A stretch of DNA of 33,396 bases from Lysobacterales bacterium (GTDB lineage: Bacteria; Pseudomonadota; Gammaproteobacteria; Xanthomonadales; SZUA-36). Location of the stretch: assembly GCA_029935455.1 (NCBI GenBank), contig JAOZKI010000023.1:1-33396 (forward strand), read 5' to 3'. The notes under the pieces are model-generated. The model made no database searches. It worked only from the letters and a program-made list of their open reading frames with translations, and was not told the origin of the DNA. Below, piece by piece: positions 17,955 through 27,353 of this stretch; within the stretch, counting starts at the first letter, position 1, and each line of letters opens with the position of its first letter. Made by a program: the position numbers and the translations under genes.

Positions 17955-18464
17955 TCACTGTCCCGCCCTGCGGGTTTTGCGGTAAACCAGAAAAAGCGTC
18001 AGCACGCCCAGGCCCAGATACCAGATCAGGGTCCAGGCGGGCATGCTGAGGCCCAGAAAGTCCCATTGCGGCTCGGCGCAGCTACCGTCGCCGGTGAGCA
18101 CCGTGCGCAGCACATCCATCATGGGCATGGTGTCCATCAGATAGGACAGACCCGGGCCGCAGTCCGGCACCTCATCGGGTGGGAGGCCCTGAATCCAGAC
18201 GTGTCGACCGGCGATCCAGGTGCCAGCGGCGGCGCCAAGGGCCACCATGCTGCCGTAGAACCAACGGCCGCGGCCATGCGGATTATGCACCGCTGCCAGC
18301 AGCGCCCAGGCGCCGATCCAGGCGAAAGCGACGCGCTGGAAAATACACAGGGGGCATGGATCCAGAAACAGCTGGTACTCGGTGTAGAGCGCATAGGCCA
18401 GCAGCCCTGCACAGGCGATGGCAACACCCAGATACCACGTTCGCAAAGTCAATTTTTCCAGCAC
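17955..18464 (-). CDS. dsbB: Disulfide bond formation protein B (quinone-linked)
   Basis: A 169-residue inner-membrane protein that reoxidises periplasmic DsbA and passes electrons to quinone. Four hydrophobic segments are seen at about 11-33, 45-60, 70-88 and 142-161. The first periplasmic loop has Cys37-Pro-Leu-Cys40 followed by Ile-Phe-Gln-Arg44, the DsbB CXXC with the quinone-site Arg. The second loop has Cys102 and Cys129, so the full redox set is present. The start is uncertain: GTG at 18464 gives an N-terminus like E. coli DsbB and has AGGA/CAGG upstream, while TTG at 18491 would add nine residues. The class II DAHP synthase gene follows after one base. An operator-like inverted repeat lies about 100 bases upstream. 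Confidence 0.93.
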   Translation of the reverse strand: MLEKLTLRTWYLGVAIACAGLLAYALYTEYQLFLDPCPLCIFQRVAFAWIGAWALLAAVHNPHGRGRWFYGSMVALGAAAGTWIAGRHVWIQGLPPDEVPDCGPGLSYLMDTMPMMDVLRTVLTGDGSCAEPQWDFLGLSMPAWTLIWYLGLGVLTLFLVYRKTRRAGQ

Positions 18465-18764
18465 TGCCCTGTTCCTGATCGTCGAGAGCAACGGCCCTGC
18501 GGCGACCGCCGGTCCCGTCAGGCTTTACATGAATATGTGGCCGCTGCGCGTGTCATCGTTACGGCTCTGATCATGAGCCGTCAACGCCTACAATGCAAGA
18601 CACCAGGGGGGCATTTTTGGTTCCAGATCAGGGCCCGTTCACTGCAGCCTGCACCGTTCATTCACGGCCTCAGCGTAGACTGGAAGCATGTGCGATAACG
18701 GCGGCATAAAAAAACCACGGCAGCGCTCCTGTGACCCCTGTAGCGGTCGGGAGCGCCATTGATC
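18465..18764. other. Divergent intergenic region dsbB / DUF427 gene
   Basis: About 300 bp without a recognised gene. It contains the palindrome at 18561-18581, a TACAAT box on the plus strand at 18589-18594, and a compound stem-loop next to an A-run at 18708-18714. Promoters for both flanking genes must lie here, but I cannot assign them firmly. Confidence 0.45.
18561..18581. repeat. Operator-like inverted repeat upstream of dsbB
   Basis: Perfect 7-bp arms ACGGCTC and GAGCCGT separated by seven bases (TGATCAT). On the minus strand a TTGACG overlaps one arm in a -35-like position relative to dsbB. It could be a regulator binding site or a transcript hairpin. Confidence 0.4.
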
Positions 18765-19277
18765 ATGTGGCGCTATCGCGGACAGGAACGCCCCCCTTTC
18801 GCTACCGATCCCCGGGATCAGGAAGAATCCGTATGGGACTATCCGCGTCCGCCGGCGCTGGAAGCCTGTGATCGGCGGGTAACGGTCCATGCCGGCTCCG
18901 CGCTACTGGCAGAAAGTTCGCGCGTCATTCGGGTGCTGGAAACCGCCAGCCCCCCCGGCATCTACCTGCCACCGGACGGTGTGCAACAGTCAAAGCTGCG
19001 TCTGCTGCCCGGCAACAGCTATTGCGAATGGAAAGGCCGCGCCAGCTACTGGGCCCTGCATGATGATGACACCCAGCAAGCCGTGGCCTGGAGCTATGCC
19101 CAGCCGACACCCACTTTTGCCGCCATCGCGGGCTGGTTCAGCTTCTATCCCGGCCGGCTACGCTGCCGCCTCAATGGTGCGGAAGTCGCGCCCCAGGAGG
19201 GCGGATTTTATGGCGGCTGGATAACCCCTGAGATCGTCGGCCCCTGCAAGGGCGGGCCCGGCACCTCAGGCTGGTAG
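18765..19277 (+). CDS. DUF427 domain protein
   Basis: A 170-residue soluble protein of the DUF427 family. Seen features: a W-D-Y-P-R-P-P motif at about 24-30, a strand-turn segment E-A-C-D-R-R-V-T-V, the family block R-V-L-E-T-A-S-P-P with I-Y-L-P-P, a C-E-W-K-G-R-A-S-Y-W block, then A-W-S-Y-A-Q-P-T and I-A-G-W-F-S-F-Y-P at the expected place. These match the family's repeated beta-rich core. No catalytic function is established that I can rely on. ATG at 18765 was chosen over a TTG six bases upstream; GGGAG lies about 11 bases before it. It stands alone between divergent dsbB and the convergent ribosomal cluster, and shares a bidirectional terminator with rplQ. Confidence 0.8.
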   Translation: MWRYRGQERPPFATDPRDQEESVWDYPRPPALEACDRRVTVHAGSALLAESSRVIRVLETASPPGIYLPPDGVQQSKLRLLPGNSYCEWKGRASYWALHDDDTQQAVAWSYAQPTPTFAAIAGWFSFYPGRLRCRLNGAEVAPQEGGFYGGWITPEIVGPCKGGPGTSGW

Positions 19278-19312
19278 CAAGCCTGCTCTCGCACCCACCG
19301 GCAGCGACCCAT

Positions 19313-19340
19313 AAAAAAACCCGGCACCAGGCCGGGTTTT
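19313..19340. terminator. Bidirectional terminator between DUF427 gene and rplQ
   Basis: The stem CCCGGC (19320-19325) / GCCGGG (19331-19336) with loop ACCAG is flanked by seven A on the left and TTTT on the right, so the pairing extends into A-T. It ends the long ribosomal-protein transcript leftward and the DUF427 transcript rightward. Confidence 0.88.
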
Positions 19341-19362
19341 CTCAAAGCGGTGTAGCGACGTC

Positions 19363-19749
19363 TCAGGCGTCAGCCGCCTCGTCGTCAGCACGCGGGCGAT
19401 CAACCAGCTCTACGTAAGCCATGGTTGCGTTGTCGCCGGCCCGGTGACCGCATTTCAGAATGCGCAGGTAACCGCCGGGACGTTCCTGATAGCGCGGACC
19501 CAGCTCTTCAAACAGCTTGCCGACAGACTCCTTGTCACGCAGACGGTCGAAAGCCGTGCGACGGTGGGCAACGCTGTCTTCCTTGGCCAGGGTGATCAGC
19601 GGCTCGGCAACGCGACGCAGTTCCTTGGCTTTGGGCAGAGTGGTTTTGATAAGTTCGTGTTTGAACAGGCTGTTGGCCATATTGCGGAACATCGCCTTGC
19701 GGTGCGAAGAGTTCCGGTTCAGCTTACGTCCTGATTTCTGGTGACGCAT
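19363..19749 (-). CDS. rplQ: 50S ribosomal protein L17
   Basis: Large-subunit protein of 128 residues. The N-terminus [20 protein letters not shown] and the following segment on paired helices ([25 protein letters not shown]) are those of bacterial L17, and the end carries a short acidic tail (DEAADA). It is the last gene of the alpha operon, 32 bases after rpoA, and a terminator follows 23 bases later. Confidence 0.98.
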   Translation of the reverse strand: MRHQKSGRKLNRNSSHRKAMFRNMANSLFKHELIKTTLPKAKELRRVAEPLITLAKEDSVAHRRTAFDRLRDKESVGKLFEELGPRYQERPGGYLRILKCGHRAGDNATMAYVELVDRPRADDEAADA

Positions 19750-19781
19750 GATCGTTTCCTAATCGTTCAGGGCGCCGACGC

Positions 19782-20768
19782 TCAGGCGGTAGCCAGAGCG
19801 GCCGGTGGCCAGTTTTCGAGTTTCATGCCCAAAGACAGCTCATGCTGGGCCAGAACGTCCTTGATTTCCGTCAGGGACTTCTTGCCAAGGTTCGGCGTCT
19901 TGAGCAGCTCAACCTCGGTGCGCTGCACCAGGTCGCCAATGTAAAGAATGCTTTCTGCTTTCAGGCAGTTGGCTGAACGGACCGTCAGCTCGAGATCATC
20001 GATCGGACGCAGCAGAATCGGATCCACTTCCTGCGCCTTCTCTTCCGCTACCGCTTCCGTCCGGGCCTTGAAGTCCACAAACACGCTCAGCTGGTCGGCG
20101 AGAATGTTGGCAGCCAGTTTCACCGCTGCCTCGCAGTCCATGGTGCCATTGGTTTCAATGTCCAGCACCAGCTTGTCCAGGTTCGTGCGCTGCTCCACAC
20201 GCGCGGCTTCCACGCTGTAGGACACGCGACGCACCGGGCAAAAAGACGCGTCCAGCTGCAGGCGGCCAATGGGGCGGCTTTCCTGATCACCAATGGTGAG
20301 CTGGTTGGCAGGCTGGTAGCCCACGCCGCGAATCACCTTCAGCTGCATGTTGATGCTGCCATCTTTGGTGAGGTTGCAGATCACATGATCCGGGTTCATC
20401 ACCTCCACGTCGTGGTCCACGGTGATGTCGCCAGCGGTGACCGGACCCACGCCGGACTTGCTCAGCGTCAGGGTGGCTTCCTCACGTTCGTGCATAACCA
20501 GTGCCACACCCTTCAGGTTCAGCAGCACCTCGATGATGTCTTCCTGCAGACCTTCAACCGCCGTGTACTCGTGGAGTACGCCGTCGATCTCCACCTCAAC
20601 GATGGCACAGCCCGGAATGGAAGACAGCAGCACGCGGCGCAGTGCGTTGCCCAGCGTATGACCGAAACCACGCTCAAGCGGCTCCAGGGCAATGCGGGCA
20701 CGGTTGGCGCTGACTTCGTCAACTCCGACCGCGTTGGGTTTCAACATTTTATCAATAGCATCCATCAT
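19782..20768 (-). CDS. rpoA: DNA-directed RNA polymerase alpha subunit
   Basis: A 328-residue alpha subunit. The N-terminal domain for assembly with beta and beta-prime is recognised by [18 protein letters not shown] at about 28-45 and the [16 protein letters not shown] block. The flexible linker is near 235-245 (EEKAQEVDP), and the C-terminal domain for UP-element and activator contact has [17 protein letters not shown] and the [11 protein letters not shown] helix-hairpin-helix. Two adjacent ATG codons are possible starts; the first is used here. It lies between rpsD and rplQ in the alpha operon, as in other Gammaproteobacteria. Confidence 0.99.
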   Translation of the reverse strand: MMDAIDKMLKPNAVGVDEVSANRARIALEPLERGFGHTLGNALRRVLLSSIPGCAIVEVEIDGVLHEYTAVEGLQEDIIEVLLNLKGVALVMHEREEATLTLSKSGVGPVTAGDITVDHDVEVMNPDHVICNLTKDGSINMQLKVIRGVGYQPANQLTIGDQESRPIGRLQLDASFCPVRRVSYSVEAARVEQRTNLDKLVLDIETNGTMDCEAAVKLAANILADQLSVFVDFKARTEAVAEEKAQEVDPILLRPIDDLELTVRSANCLKAESILYIGDLVQRTEVELLKTPNLGKKSLTEIKDVLAQHELSLGMKLENWPPAALATA

Positions 20769-20826
20769 GGGATGTGTACCTCACAAACGGTTCGAGAACC
20801 CTCCGGCAGACCGGAGGGGTCAGGCA

Positions 20827-21453
20827 TTACTTGGAGTAGAGTTCGACGATCAGCTGTTCGTTGATCTCAGCCGGCAGCTCATCGCGGTCAGGCAGGCGTT
20901 TGAACTCTCCCTCGGCCTTGTCACCATTGACGTCAACCCAGGCCGGAACCGTATCCAGCTCTGCCGCCAGCGTGATGGCCTCTTTAACCCGCAACTGGTT
21001 GCGCGCTTTCTCGGTCATGGCAATCACGTCACCGGTTTTCACCTGGTAGGACGGAATGTTGACCTTGCTGCCGTTGACCAGCACAGACTTGTGTGACACC
21101 AGCTGGCGCGCTTGCGCACGCGTCACGGCGAAGCCCATGCGATAAACCACGTTATCGAGGCGGCCTTCCAGCAGGCTCAGCAGGTTTTCGCCGGTAGAGC
21201 CTTTCTGGCCCGCGGCTTTCTTGTAGTAGTTGCGGAACTGCTTTTCCAGCACGCCGTAAATACGACGTACCTTCTGCTTTTCACGCAGCTGCAGGGCGTA
21301 GTCCGACAGGCGCTGGCGGCGGCTGCTGCCATGCTGCCCGGGCGGCTGGCCCAGTTTGCATTTTGACTCGAGACCGCGAGACGGGCTCTTCAGGCCCAGG
21401 TCGGTGCCTTCCCGACGCGCGAGTTTACAGGTCGGTCCAATGTATCTAGCCAT
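20827..21453 (-). CDS. rpsD: 30S ribosomal protein S4
   Basis: A 208-residue primary 16S rRNA-binding protein; in E. coli it also represses the alpha operon by binding the rpsM leader. The core [20 protein letters not shown] and the S4 RNA-binding domain ([24 protein letters not shown]) are intact. Only Cys9 and Cys32 are found in the N-terminal part, so the four-cysteine zinc site of some S4 proteins is not present. It is between rpsK and rpoA, 14 bases after the rpsK stop and with a 58-base gap before rpoA. Confidence 0.98.
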   Translation of the reverse strand: MARYIGPTCKLARREGTDLGLKSPSRGLESKCKLGQPPGQHGSSRRQRLSDYALQLREKQKVRRIYGVLEKQFRNYYKKAAGQKGSTGENLLSLLEGRLDNVVYRMGFAVTRAQARQLVSHKSVLVNGSKVNIPSYQVKTGDVIAMTEKARNQLRVKEAITLAAELDTVPAWVDVNGDKAEGEFKRLPDRDELPAEINEQLIVELYSK

Positions 21454-21467
21454 GATTCTTCAGACTC

Positions 21468-21854
21468 CTAGACGCGGCGCTTCTTAGGCGGACGGCATCC
21501 GTTGTGCGGAATGGGCGTCACGTCCACGATGTTGGTGATCTTGTAACCCAGAGCGTGCAGTGCACGAACCGACGATTCGCGACCAGGACCCGGTCCCTTG
21601 ACCCGGACTTCCAGGTTCTTCAGACCGTATTCCTGCGCCGTACGACCGGCCGTATCGGCTGCAACCTGCGCGGCAAAAGGCGTGCTTTTACGTGAGCCAC
21701 GGAAACCGGCACCGCCGGAAGTAGCCCAGGACAGCACGTTGCCCTGACGGTCGCTGAGGGTAATGATGGTGTTGTTGAAGGACGCGTGGATGTGGGCGAT
21801 GCCATCAACCACTGTGCGTTTTACCTTCTTTTTGCCTTTGCTCGGCTTAGCCAT
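21468..21854 (-). CDS. rpsK: 30S ribosomal protein S11
   Basis: A 128-residue platform protein of the 30S subunit. Conserved blocks are [39 protein letters not shown] and the C-terminal [18 protein letters not shown]. The Asn-Gly in the tail is the site that forms isoaspartate in E. coli S11. Second gene of the alpha operon, 14 bases after rpsM. Confidence 0.98.
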   Translation of the reverse strand: MAKPSKGKKKVKRTVVDGIAHIHASFNNTIITLSDRQGNVLSWATSGGAGFRGSRKSTPFAAQVAADTAGRTAQEYGLKNLEVRVKGPGPGRESSVRALHALGYKITNIVDVTPIPHNGCRPPKKRRV

Positions 21855-21868
21855 TGCTCAATCCGTCC

Positions 21869-22225
21869 TTAACGTTTAATGGGACGACGCGGGCCCTTGC
21901 GGGTGCGCGCGTTGGTCTTGGTCTGCTGACCGCGTACGGGCAGACCGCGGCGATGCCGCAGGCCCCGGTAGCAACCCAGGTCCATCAGTCGTTTGATGTT
22001 CATGGCCACTTCGCGGCGCAGATCACCTTCTACGTTGAACTTCGCCACGGCGCCACGTACCGCTTCCACCTCGGGATCCGTCAGATCACGGATCTTGGTG
22101 GTCGGCACCACACCAGCTGCATCGCAGATCTGGTAAGCGCGCGTACGGCCGATGCCGTAAATATGCGTCAGGGCCACCCAGGTATGTTTCTGGACTGGCA
22201 AGTTGACACCCGCTATGCGAGCCAT
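21869..22225 (-). CDS. rpsM: 30S ribosomal protein S13
   Basis: A 118-residue head protein that contacts the large subunit and P-site t[17 protein letters not shown] at the N-terminus, the helix-hairpin-helix [13 protein letters not shown] and the basic tail [19 protein letters not shown] are typical. It is the first gene of the alpha operon; the 104-bp gap before it holds a TATAAT box and a small hairpin. Confidence 0.98.
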   Translation of the reverse strand: MARIAGVNLPVQKHTWVALTHIYGIGRTRAYQICDAAGVVPTTKIRDLTDPEVEAVRGAVAKFNVEGDLRREVAMNIKRLMDLGCYRGLRHRRGLPVRGQQTKTNARTRKGPRRPIKR

Positions 22226-22272
22226 ATCACGTACTCCTGCATTTCGTTCGGACCGATCGACGTAAACGGTCC

Positions 22273-22278
22273 ATTATA
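22273..22278 (-). promoter_or_regulatory. Candidate -10 box of the alpha operon promoter
   Basis: A perfect TATAAT on the minus strand lies 48 bases upstream of the rpsM ATG. The hexamer 17 bases upstream is TTTATT, a poor -35. A small stem (TGCCG/CGGCA, around 22292-22308) lies just upstream. E. coli also has a separate alpha-operon promoter at this gene boundary. Confidence 0.45.
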
Positions 22279-22329
22279 TCCAATCGTTACTGCCGAATAA
22301 AGCGGCAAGTCCTTGTGTCAGCGGGGGTT

Positions 22330-22443
22330 TCAGCCCTGGCGCTGCTTGTGTTTTTTGTCGGAGCAAATCACAAAGACCACACCACGACGGCGTACGACCT
22401 TGCAGTTCCGGCAAATTTTCTTGACTGAAGCTTGCACTTTCAT
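22330..22443 (-). CDS. rpmJ: 50S ribosomal protein L36
   Basis: A 37-residue protein translated from ATG at 22443. The sequence begins [20 protein letters not shown], and the zinc ligands Cys11, Cys14, Cys27 and His32 are all present, so this is the zinc-binding (C+) type of L36. It sits between secY and rpsM, the conserved place at the end of the spc operon. An AAGGAGAG-type ribosome binding site lies just upstream. Its small size makes it easy to miss. Confidence 0.97.
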   Translation of the reverse strand: MKVQASVKKICRNCKVVRRRGVVFVICSDKKHKQRQG

Positions 22444-22512
22444 GGCAGCTCTCCTTCATCAAATAGCGAGGTCGCTCAGGGGCCTTCGGCCCAGCCTCAC
22501 CTGGAACACTCG

Positions 22513-23856
22513 TTAACGTTTAACAGTCCCTGAACGTCCATAGGACTTCAGGTTCGATTTCTTCATCAGGTTGTCGTACTTGTGCGACACCAAATGCGCC
22601 TGTACCTGGGCGATAAAGTCCATGATCACCACCACCACAATCAACACGGAGGTGCCGCCAAAATAGAACGGTACGGACCAGATCACCTGCAGAATGTCTG
22701 GCAGCAGACACACGGCCACCAGGTACAGGGATCCCACCATGGTCAGGCGCGTCAGCACCGTATCAATGTAGTCCGCCGTCTGGCGTCCGGGACGAATCCC
22801 GGGAATAAAGGCGCCCGAGCGCTTCAGATTGTCTGCCGTCTCCTTCGAGTTGAACACGATCGCCGTGTAGAAGAAGCAGAAGAAAATAATCAGCGCTGAG
22901 AACAGCAGCGTGTAGGGCAGATTACCCGGCGTCAGGGCAGCCGCCACATCGGTCATCCAGGACAGTTCTTCCGTAGTGCTGAACCAGGTGGCCAGCGTGG
23001 ACGGGAAGATCACAATGCTGGAGGCGAAGATGGCGGGAATCACACCCGACATGTTCAGTTTCAGCGGCAGATGCGTCTGCTGGTTCTGGTAGGCCACCCG
23101 ACCCTGGCGCTGCGCATAGTTGACGGTAATCCGTCGCTGACCGCGCTCCACCTTGACGATGAAATAGATCACGGCCAGCACGAAGGCGCCGATGATGATC
23201 ACCGCCGGAATGCTCAGCTGTCCCGTATTCACCAATTCCAGCGTACCTGCGATGGCCCGCGGCAAACCGGCCACGATGCCCGCGAAGATAATCAGGGAAA
23301 TCCCGTTACCTACGCCGCGCTCGGAGATCTGCTCACCCAGCCACATAAGGAACATGGTGCCGGCGGTGAATGACACCACCGCAGTGAAAATGAAACCGAA
23401 GCCCGGTGCATACACCACGTTGCCCTGACTCTGCAGTGCGATGGCCATACTGCCGGACTGGAAGGCAGCCAGCACCACCGTGAAGATACGCGTGTACTGC
23501 GTGATCTTTTGGCGTCCGCTGGAGCCTTCTTTCTTCAGCTGCTGCAGCTGGGGTACGGCGCTGGACATGAGCTGCATGATGATGGACGCGGAAATATAGG
23601 GCATCACGCCCAGCGCGAACAGGCTCATGCGCTCCAGAGCGCCGCCGGTAAACAGGTTGAACACGTCGATGATCGTGCCTTCCTGCGAGTTCATGAAGCT
23701 CAGCAGTGCCTGCGGATCAACTCCGGGCACCGGGATAAAGGTCCCGACCCGGTAGATGATCAGGCACACGAAGACGAACAGCAGCCGTTGGCGCAGTTCC
23801 TTCATGCGGCCCATACCGCCCAGCGTTTCCGCCATTTGTGAGGGCGAACGGGACAT
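22513..23856 (-). CDS. secY: Protein translocase subunit SecY
   Basis: A 447-residue inner-membrane channel protein of the SecYEG translocon. About ten hydrophobic segments are visible, starting with [24 protein letters not shown]. The plug-region glycines, the conserved [14 protein letters not shown] and the cytoplasmic loop [14 protein letters not shown] (C5 region, near residues 350-365) are present. The start codon shares its A with the rplO stop (TAATG at 23854-23858), so translation is coupled. rpmJ follows after 69 bases. Confidence 0.98.
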   Translation of the reverse strand: MSRSPSQMAETLGGMGRMKELRQRLLFVFVCLIIYRVGTFIPVPGVDPQALLSFMNSQEGTIIDVFNLFTGGALERMSLFALGVMPYISASIIMQLMSSAVPQLQQLKKEGSSGRQKITQYTRIFTVVLAAFQSGSMAIALQSQGNVVYAPGFGFIFTAVVSFTAGTMFLMWLGEQISERGVGNGISLIIFAGIVAGLPRAIAGTLELVNTGQLSIPAVIIIGAFVLAVIYFIVKVERGQRRITVNYAQRQGRVAYQNQQTHLPLKLNMSGVIPAIFASSIVIFPSTLATWFSTTEELSWMTDVAAALTPGNLPYTLLFSALIIFFCFFYTAIVFNSKETADNLKRSGAFIPGIRPGRQTADYIDTVLTRLTMVGSLYLVAVCLLPDILQVIWSVPFYFGGTSVLIVVVVIMDFIAQVQAHLVSHKYDNLMKKSNLKSYGRSGTVKR

Positions 23857-24287
23857 TACTCGACCTTACCTCCAGCGGCTTCGATGGCCGCCTGGGCACC
23901 CTTGGTGACGCCCACGCCAGACACGTTCAGTGCCCGGGTGATTTCACCGGTGTTGATGATCTTCACTTTCTTGGCATCAGCAGCAATCAGGCCGGCTTCT
24001 TTCAGGGTCGCCATATCAACCGTATCGCCTTTCAGCGCAGCCAGTTGATACAGACGGACCTCGGCGTTATAGCGGGCCGTGCGCGAGCGGAATCCCCGCT
24101 TGGGGAGACGGCGCTGCAGCGGCATCTGACCGCCTTCGAAGCCCACCTTGTGGAAACCACCGGAACGGGACTTCTGACCTTTGTGGCCACGACCAGCGGT
24201 CTTGCCCAGGCCGGAGCCGATGCCGCGACCTACGCGTTTGCGGGCCTTTTTGCTGCCCTCTGCCGGGCTCAGCGTGTTCATCTTCAT
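23856..24287 (-). CDS. rplO: 50S ribosomal protein L15
   Basis: A 143-residue protein with the typical glycine- and basic-rich N-terminus ([20 protein letters not shown]) that threads into 23S rRNA, and a globular C-terminal part ending in Ala-rich sequence. [13 protein letters not shown] matches other L15 proteins; the ATG at 24287 aligns with E. coli. It overlaps secY by one base. A 93-bp gap separates it from rpmD, larger than usual. Confidence 0.98.
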   Translation of the reverse strand: MKMNTLSPAEGSKKARKRVGRGIGSGLGKTAGRGHKGQKSRSGGFHKVGFEGGQMPLQRRLPKRGFRSRTARYNAEVRLYQLAALKGDTVDMATLKEAGLIAADAKKVKIINTGEITRALNVSGVGVTKGAQAAIEAAGGKVE

Positions 24288-24380
24288 TGTCTGTACTTTC
24301 CTTGATTGGCGACGCCACCAGGGGCGCTGCTCAGGTTCTTGGTTCGCACACGATGCCGGGAATGCTTGTGCAAGCAGTCC

Positions 24381-24569
24381 TTAAGCTTCGTCCACTCGTA
24401 CCATGTAGTCGATTTTGTTGACCATGCCGCGTACGGATGGCGTGTCTTCCAGTTCTACGGTCTGATGCATACGTTTCAGGCCCAGACCACGGACACATTC
24501 TTTGTGCCGGGGCTGCGCACCGATCGGTGAGCGCACCAGCGTCACTTTGATGGTTTTCTGCTTGGCCAT
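24381..24569 (-). CDS. rpmD: 50S ribosomal protein L30
   Basis: A 62-residue protein of the short bacterial L30 type. [13 protein letters not shown] at the N-terminus and the [20 protein letters not shown] block are the family hallmarks. It follows rpsE by five bases, the standard spc-operon order. Confidence 0.97.
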   Translation of the reverse strand: MAKQKTIKVTLVRSPIGAQPRHKECVRGLGLKRMHQTVELEDTPSVRGMVNKIDYMVRVDEA

Positions 24570-24574
24570 GGTTC

Positions 24575-25087
24575 TTATCCCAGGTTCGCTTTAATTTCGT
24601 CCACGGACTTGCCACGCTTGGCGGCAATCGATTCCGGGGAGTACATCGCCTGCAGACCCTTGATCGTCGCGCGCACCAGGTTCACCGGAGCATTGGAGCC
24701 CAGGCTCTTGGCCAGTACGTTGTGAACACCTACCGCTTCCAGCACAGCGCGCATGGCGCCGCCGGCGATAACACCGGTACCTTCTGAGGCCGGCTGCATG
24801 TAAACACGCGATCCACAATGGGACGCTTTAACCGGGTGCCAGAGCGTGCCGTTGTTCAGCGGGATCGTCACCATATTGGCGCGGGCTTTCTCCATGGACT
24901 TCTGGATCGCAACCGGCACTTCACGTGCCTTGCCGTATCCGAAACCCACCTTGCCGTTACCATCGCCCACCACGCTCAGCGCCGTGAAACCGAAGATGCG
25001 ACCACCCTTGACCACTTTGGCCACGCGGTTGACGGCAACCAGTTTTTCGAGCATGCCGTCGCCGTTGTCTCTGTCGATATTTGACAT
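24575..25087 (-). CDS. rpsE: 30S ribosomal protein S5
   Basis: A 170-residue small-subunit protein at the decoding side. The N-terminal double-stranded-RNA-like domain has [24 protein letters not shown]-type sequence (here with a Ser before VVGDG), and the C-terminal part carries [21 protein letters not shown]. It lies between rplR and rpmD. The start ATG at 25087 gives a slightly longer, acidic N-terminus ([10 protein letters not shown]). Confidence 0.98.
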   Translation of the reverse strand: MSNIDRDNGDGMLEKLVAVNRVAKVVKGGRIFGFTALSVVGDGNGKVGFGYGKAREVPVAIQKSMEKARANMVTIPLNNGTLWHPVKASHCGSRVYMQPASEGTGVIAGGAMRAVLEAVGVHNVLAKSLGSNAPVNLVRATIKGLQAMYSPESIAAKRGKSVDEIKANLG

Positions 25088-25122
25088 CTATCCGTCCTGT
25101 TTAATGACCGGTAGCTACCGGA

Positions 25123-25476
25123 TCAGAATTTCAGCCCGCCCTCGCGAGCAGCATCGGCGAGCTGCTTCACGCGGCCGTGGTATTTGAAACCACTGCGGTC
25201 GAAAGCCACTTCCTGCACGCCAGCGGCGACAGCGCGTTCCGCTACCGCTTTGCCAACGGCAGCGGCAGCCGCCATGTTGTTGGTACCCTGCAGGTCCTTG
25301 GCCACATCTTTCTGCAGCGTGGAAGCAGCCGCTACCACTTTGCCGCCCTGCGCATCGATCACCTGCGCGTAGATGTGCTGGCCCGTCCGGTGTACGGTCA
25401 GGCGCGCCTTGCCCATACGCAGAATCTGTGCCCGGTTGCGGCGTGCGCGACGCAGTCTTGAAGTCTTTTTGTTCAT
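25123..25476 (-). CDS. rplR: 50S ribosomal protein L18
   Basis: A 117-residue 5S rRNA-binding protein. The basic N-terminus ([18 protein letters not shown]) and the [17 protein letters not shown] and [23 protein letters not shown] blocks match bacterial L18. It follows rplF by 26 bases. Confidence 0.98.
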   Translation of the reverse strand: MNKKTSRLRRARRNRAQILRMGKARLTVHRTGQHIYAQVIDAQGGKVVAAASTLQKDVAKDLQGTNNMAAAAAVGKAVAERAVAAGVQEVAFDRSGFKYHGRVKQLADAAREGGLKF

Positions 25477-25502
25477 GATTTCCTACCTCGTGACGAAGCG
25501 GC

Positions 25503-26030
25503 TTACGCCTTCTTCGCCTCTTTGCGGATGACGCGTTCGTCTGCGTAACGCACACCCTTGCCCTTGTATGGCTCCGGCGGACGGAAGGCGCGGATTTCGG
25601 CCGCGACCTGGCCCACCTGCTGCTTGTCACAGCCGCTCACCACCACTTCGGTCTGGCTCGGTGTCTCTACCTTCACGCCTTCCGGCACGGCGTAGTTCAC
25701 CTCGTGCGAAAAGCCCAGCTGCAGGTTCAGTTTCTGACCCTGAGCCTGTGCGCGGTAACCCACACCGATCAGCGTCAAACGCTTTTCGAAGCCCTGACTC
25801 ACGCCCTGAATCATGTTACTCAGCAGCGCACGGAAGGTGCCGGCCATGGCCACATCGGCCTTGTCATTCCACTGCACTTTGGCCTGACCGTCTTCCATTG
25901 CGAAGGCAACGGAGGGGTGCAGGGCCAGGTCCAGATTTCCTTTCGGGCCCTTGACCGAGACCTGAGCGTCGCTGATGTTCAGCTCCACACCCTGGGGAAT
26001 CTCGATTGGGGCATTGGCAATACGTGACAT
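25503..26030 (-). CDS. rplF: 50S ribosomal protein L6
   Basis: A 175-residue protein with the two repeated L6 domains. [16 protein letters not shown] at the start and the strongly conserved [10 protein letters not shown] and [17 protein letters not shown] in the second half are diagnostic. It follows rpsH by 19 bases. Confidence 0.98.
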   Translation of the reverse strand: MSRIANAPIEIPQGVELNISDAQVSVKGPKGNLDLALHPSVAFAMEDGQAKVQWNDKADVAMAGTFRALLSNMIQGVSQGFEKRLTLIGVGYRAQAQGQKLNLQLGFSHEVNYAVPEGVKVETPSQTEVVVSGCDKQQVGQVAAEIRAFRPPEPYKGKGVRYADERVIRKEAKKA

Positions 26031-26049
26031 CTCTCTTCTCCCGGTCCGC

Positions 26050-26445
26050 TTAGGCCACGATGCACAGGACTTCGCCGCCCTGGCCCGCTGCCCGCGCTGA
26101 CGCGTCGGTCATGATGCCCTTGGAGGTGCTGACAATTGCCACACCCAGACCATCAAAAATACGCGGCAGATCATCCTTGCCACGGTACTGGCGCAGGCCG
26201 GGTCGGCTCACACGCTTCACCATGTCGATGACGCCTTTACCTTCGAAGTAACGCAGGGTCACTTCCAGCTGCGGCTTACCGCCGTTTGCCTGCACTTCGT
26301 AGTCGTTAATGAAGCCTTCATCCTTCAACACTGCGGCGATACCCGTCTTCACTTTGGATGACGGCATGGTCACGCTGACCTTGTTGGTCGCCTGGGCGTT
26401 ACGGATGCGGGTCAACATATCCGCAATCGGGTCGCTCATGCTCAT
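26050..26445 (-). CDS. rpsH: 30S ribosomal protein S8
   Basis: A 131-residue central 16S rRNA-binding protein. [18 protein letters not shown] matches E. coli S8 from the first Met. The RNA-binding C-terminal block [23 protein letters not shown] is present. In E. coli S8 also represses the spc operon by binding mRNA at the rplX-rplE boundary; here that boundary is unusually long and structured. It lies between rpsN and rplF. Confidence 0.98.
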   Translation of the reverse strand: MSMSDPIADMLTRIRNAQATNKVSVTMPSSKVKTGIAAVLKDEGFINDYEVQANGGKPQLEVTLRYFEGKGVIDMVKRVSRPGLRQYRGKDDLPRIFDGLGVAIVSTSKGIMTDASARAAGQGGEVLCIVA

Positions 26446-26490
26446 TGCTATTGTCCTGTCTGTCTCAGGGAATCCGTTCGGATTCCGTAC

Positions 26491-26796
26491 TTACCAGCTG
26501 GCCTTACGCAGGCCCGGCACATCACCGCGCATGGCGGCTTCACGCAGCTTGTTACGGCCCAGGCCGAACTTGCGGTAGAAACCACGCGGGCGACCCGAAA
26601 CGGCGCAGCGGTTACGCTGGCGCGCCGGGCTGGAATCGCGCGGCAGTTTCTGCAGCGCGAACATTGCCGCCTGCTTCTCTTCGAAATCCACTTCCGGATT
26701 GGCAATTACTGCCTTGAGTTCAGCACGCTTGCTGGCGTATTTCTTCACCAGCTTGGCGCGGCGTTTCTCACGGTTGATCATGCTCACTTTGGCCAT
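26491..26796 (-). CDS. rpsN: 30S ribosomal protein S14 (zinc-independent)
   Basis: A 101-residue S14 of the long form. The N-terminal [20 protein letters not shown] helix and the C-terminal block [26 protein letters not shown] are typical. Only one Cys is in the conserved core, so it lacks the CXXC pairs of the short zinc-binding paralogue. It follows rplE by 14 bases. Confidence 0.98.
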   Translation of the reverse strand: MAKVSMINREKRRAKLVKKYASKRAELKAVIANPEVDFEEKQAAMFALQKLPRDSSPARQRNRCAVSGRPRGFYRKFGLGRNKLREAAMRGDVPGLRKASW

Positions 26797-26810
26797 GGTC
26801 TGATTCCTGC

Positions 26811-27353
26811 TTACTTGTCTTTGAAGGGGAAGCTGAACGCTTTCAAAAGCGCGCGGCCTTCCTCATCGGTTTGGGCGCTGGTGGTAATGGTGATGTCCAT
26901 ACCGCGAATTGCGTCCACCTGATCAAAATCGATTTCCGGGAACACGATCTGCTCTTTCACGCCCATGGAGTAGTTGCCACGGCCGTCAAAGGATTTCGGG
27001 TTCAGCCCGCGGAAGTCCCGGACGCGGGGGATAGCCACGTTGACGAGACGGTCCAGAAATTCGTACATACGCTCCCGGCGCAGGGTTACCTTGCAGCCGA
27101 TGGGCCAGCCATCACGGATCTTGAAGGACGCCACAGATTTGCGCGCCTTCGTCACGATCGGCTGCTGGCCGGCGATGGTGGCCATGTCCTTGACCGCCTT
27201 TTCCATCACTTTCTTGTCCGTGGTCGCTTCACCCACACCCATGTTCAGGGTGATCTTGGTGATGTGCGGCACGGCCATCACGTTCTCGATACCCAGCTCT
27301 TTCATGAGCTGCGGCACGACCGTTTCCTTGTAGTACTGCTGTAGTCTGGCCAT
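26811..27353 (-). CDS. rplE: 50S ribosomal protein L5
   Basis: A 180-residue 5S rRNA-binding protein of the central protuberance. [10 protein letters not shown] is the normal start, and the [31 protein letters not shown]-type and MDITITTSA blocks are conserved. A longer open frame upstream has no similarity and crosses a structured spacer, so the ATG at 27353 is used, with GAGG upstream. The 158-bp gap from rplX is far larger than in most relatives. Confidence 0.98.
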   Translation of the reverse strand: MARLQQYYKETVVPQLMKELGIENVMAVPHITKITLNMGVGEATTDKKVMEKAVKDMATIAGQQPIVTKARKSVASFKIRDGWPIGCKVTLRRERMYEFLDRLVNVAIPRVRDFRGLNPKSFDGRGNYSMGVKEQIVFPEIDFDQVDAIRGMDITITTSAQTDEEGRALLKAFSFPFKDK

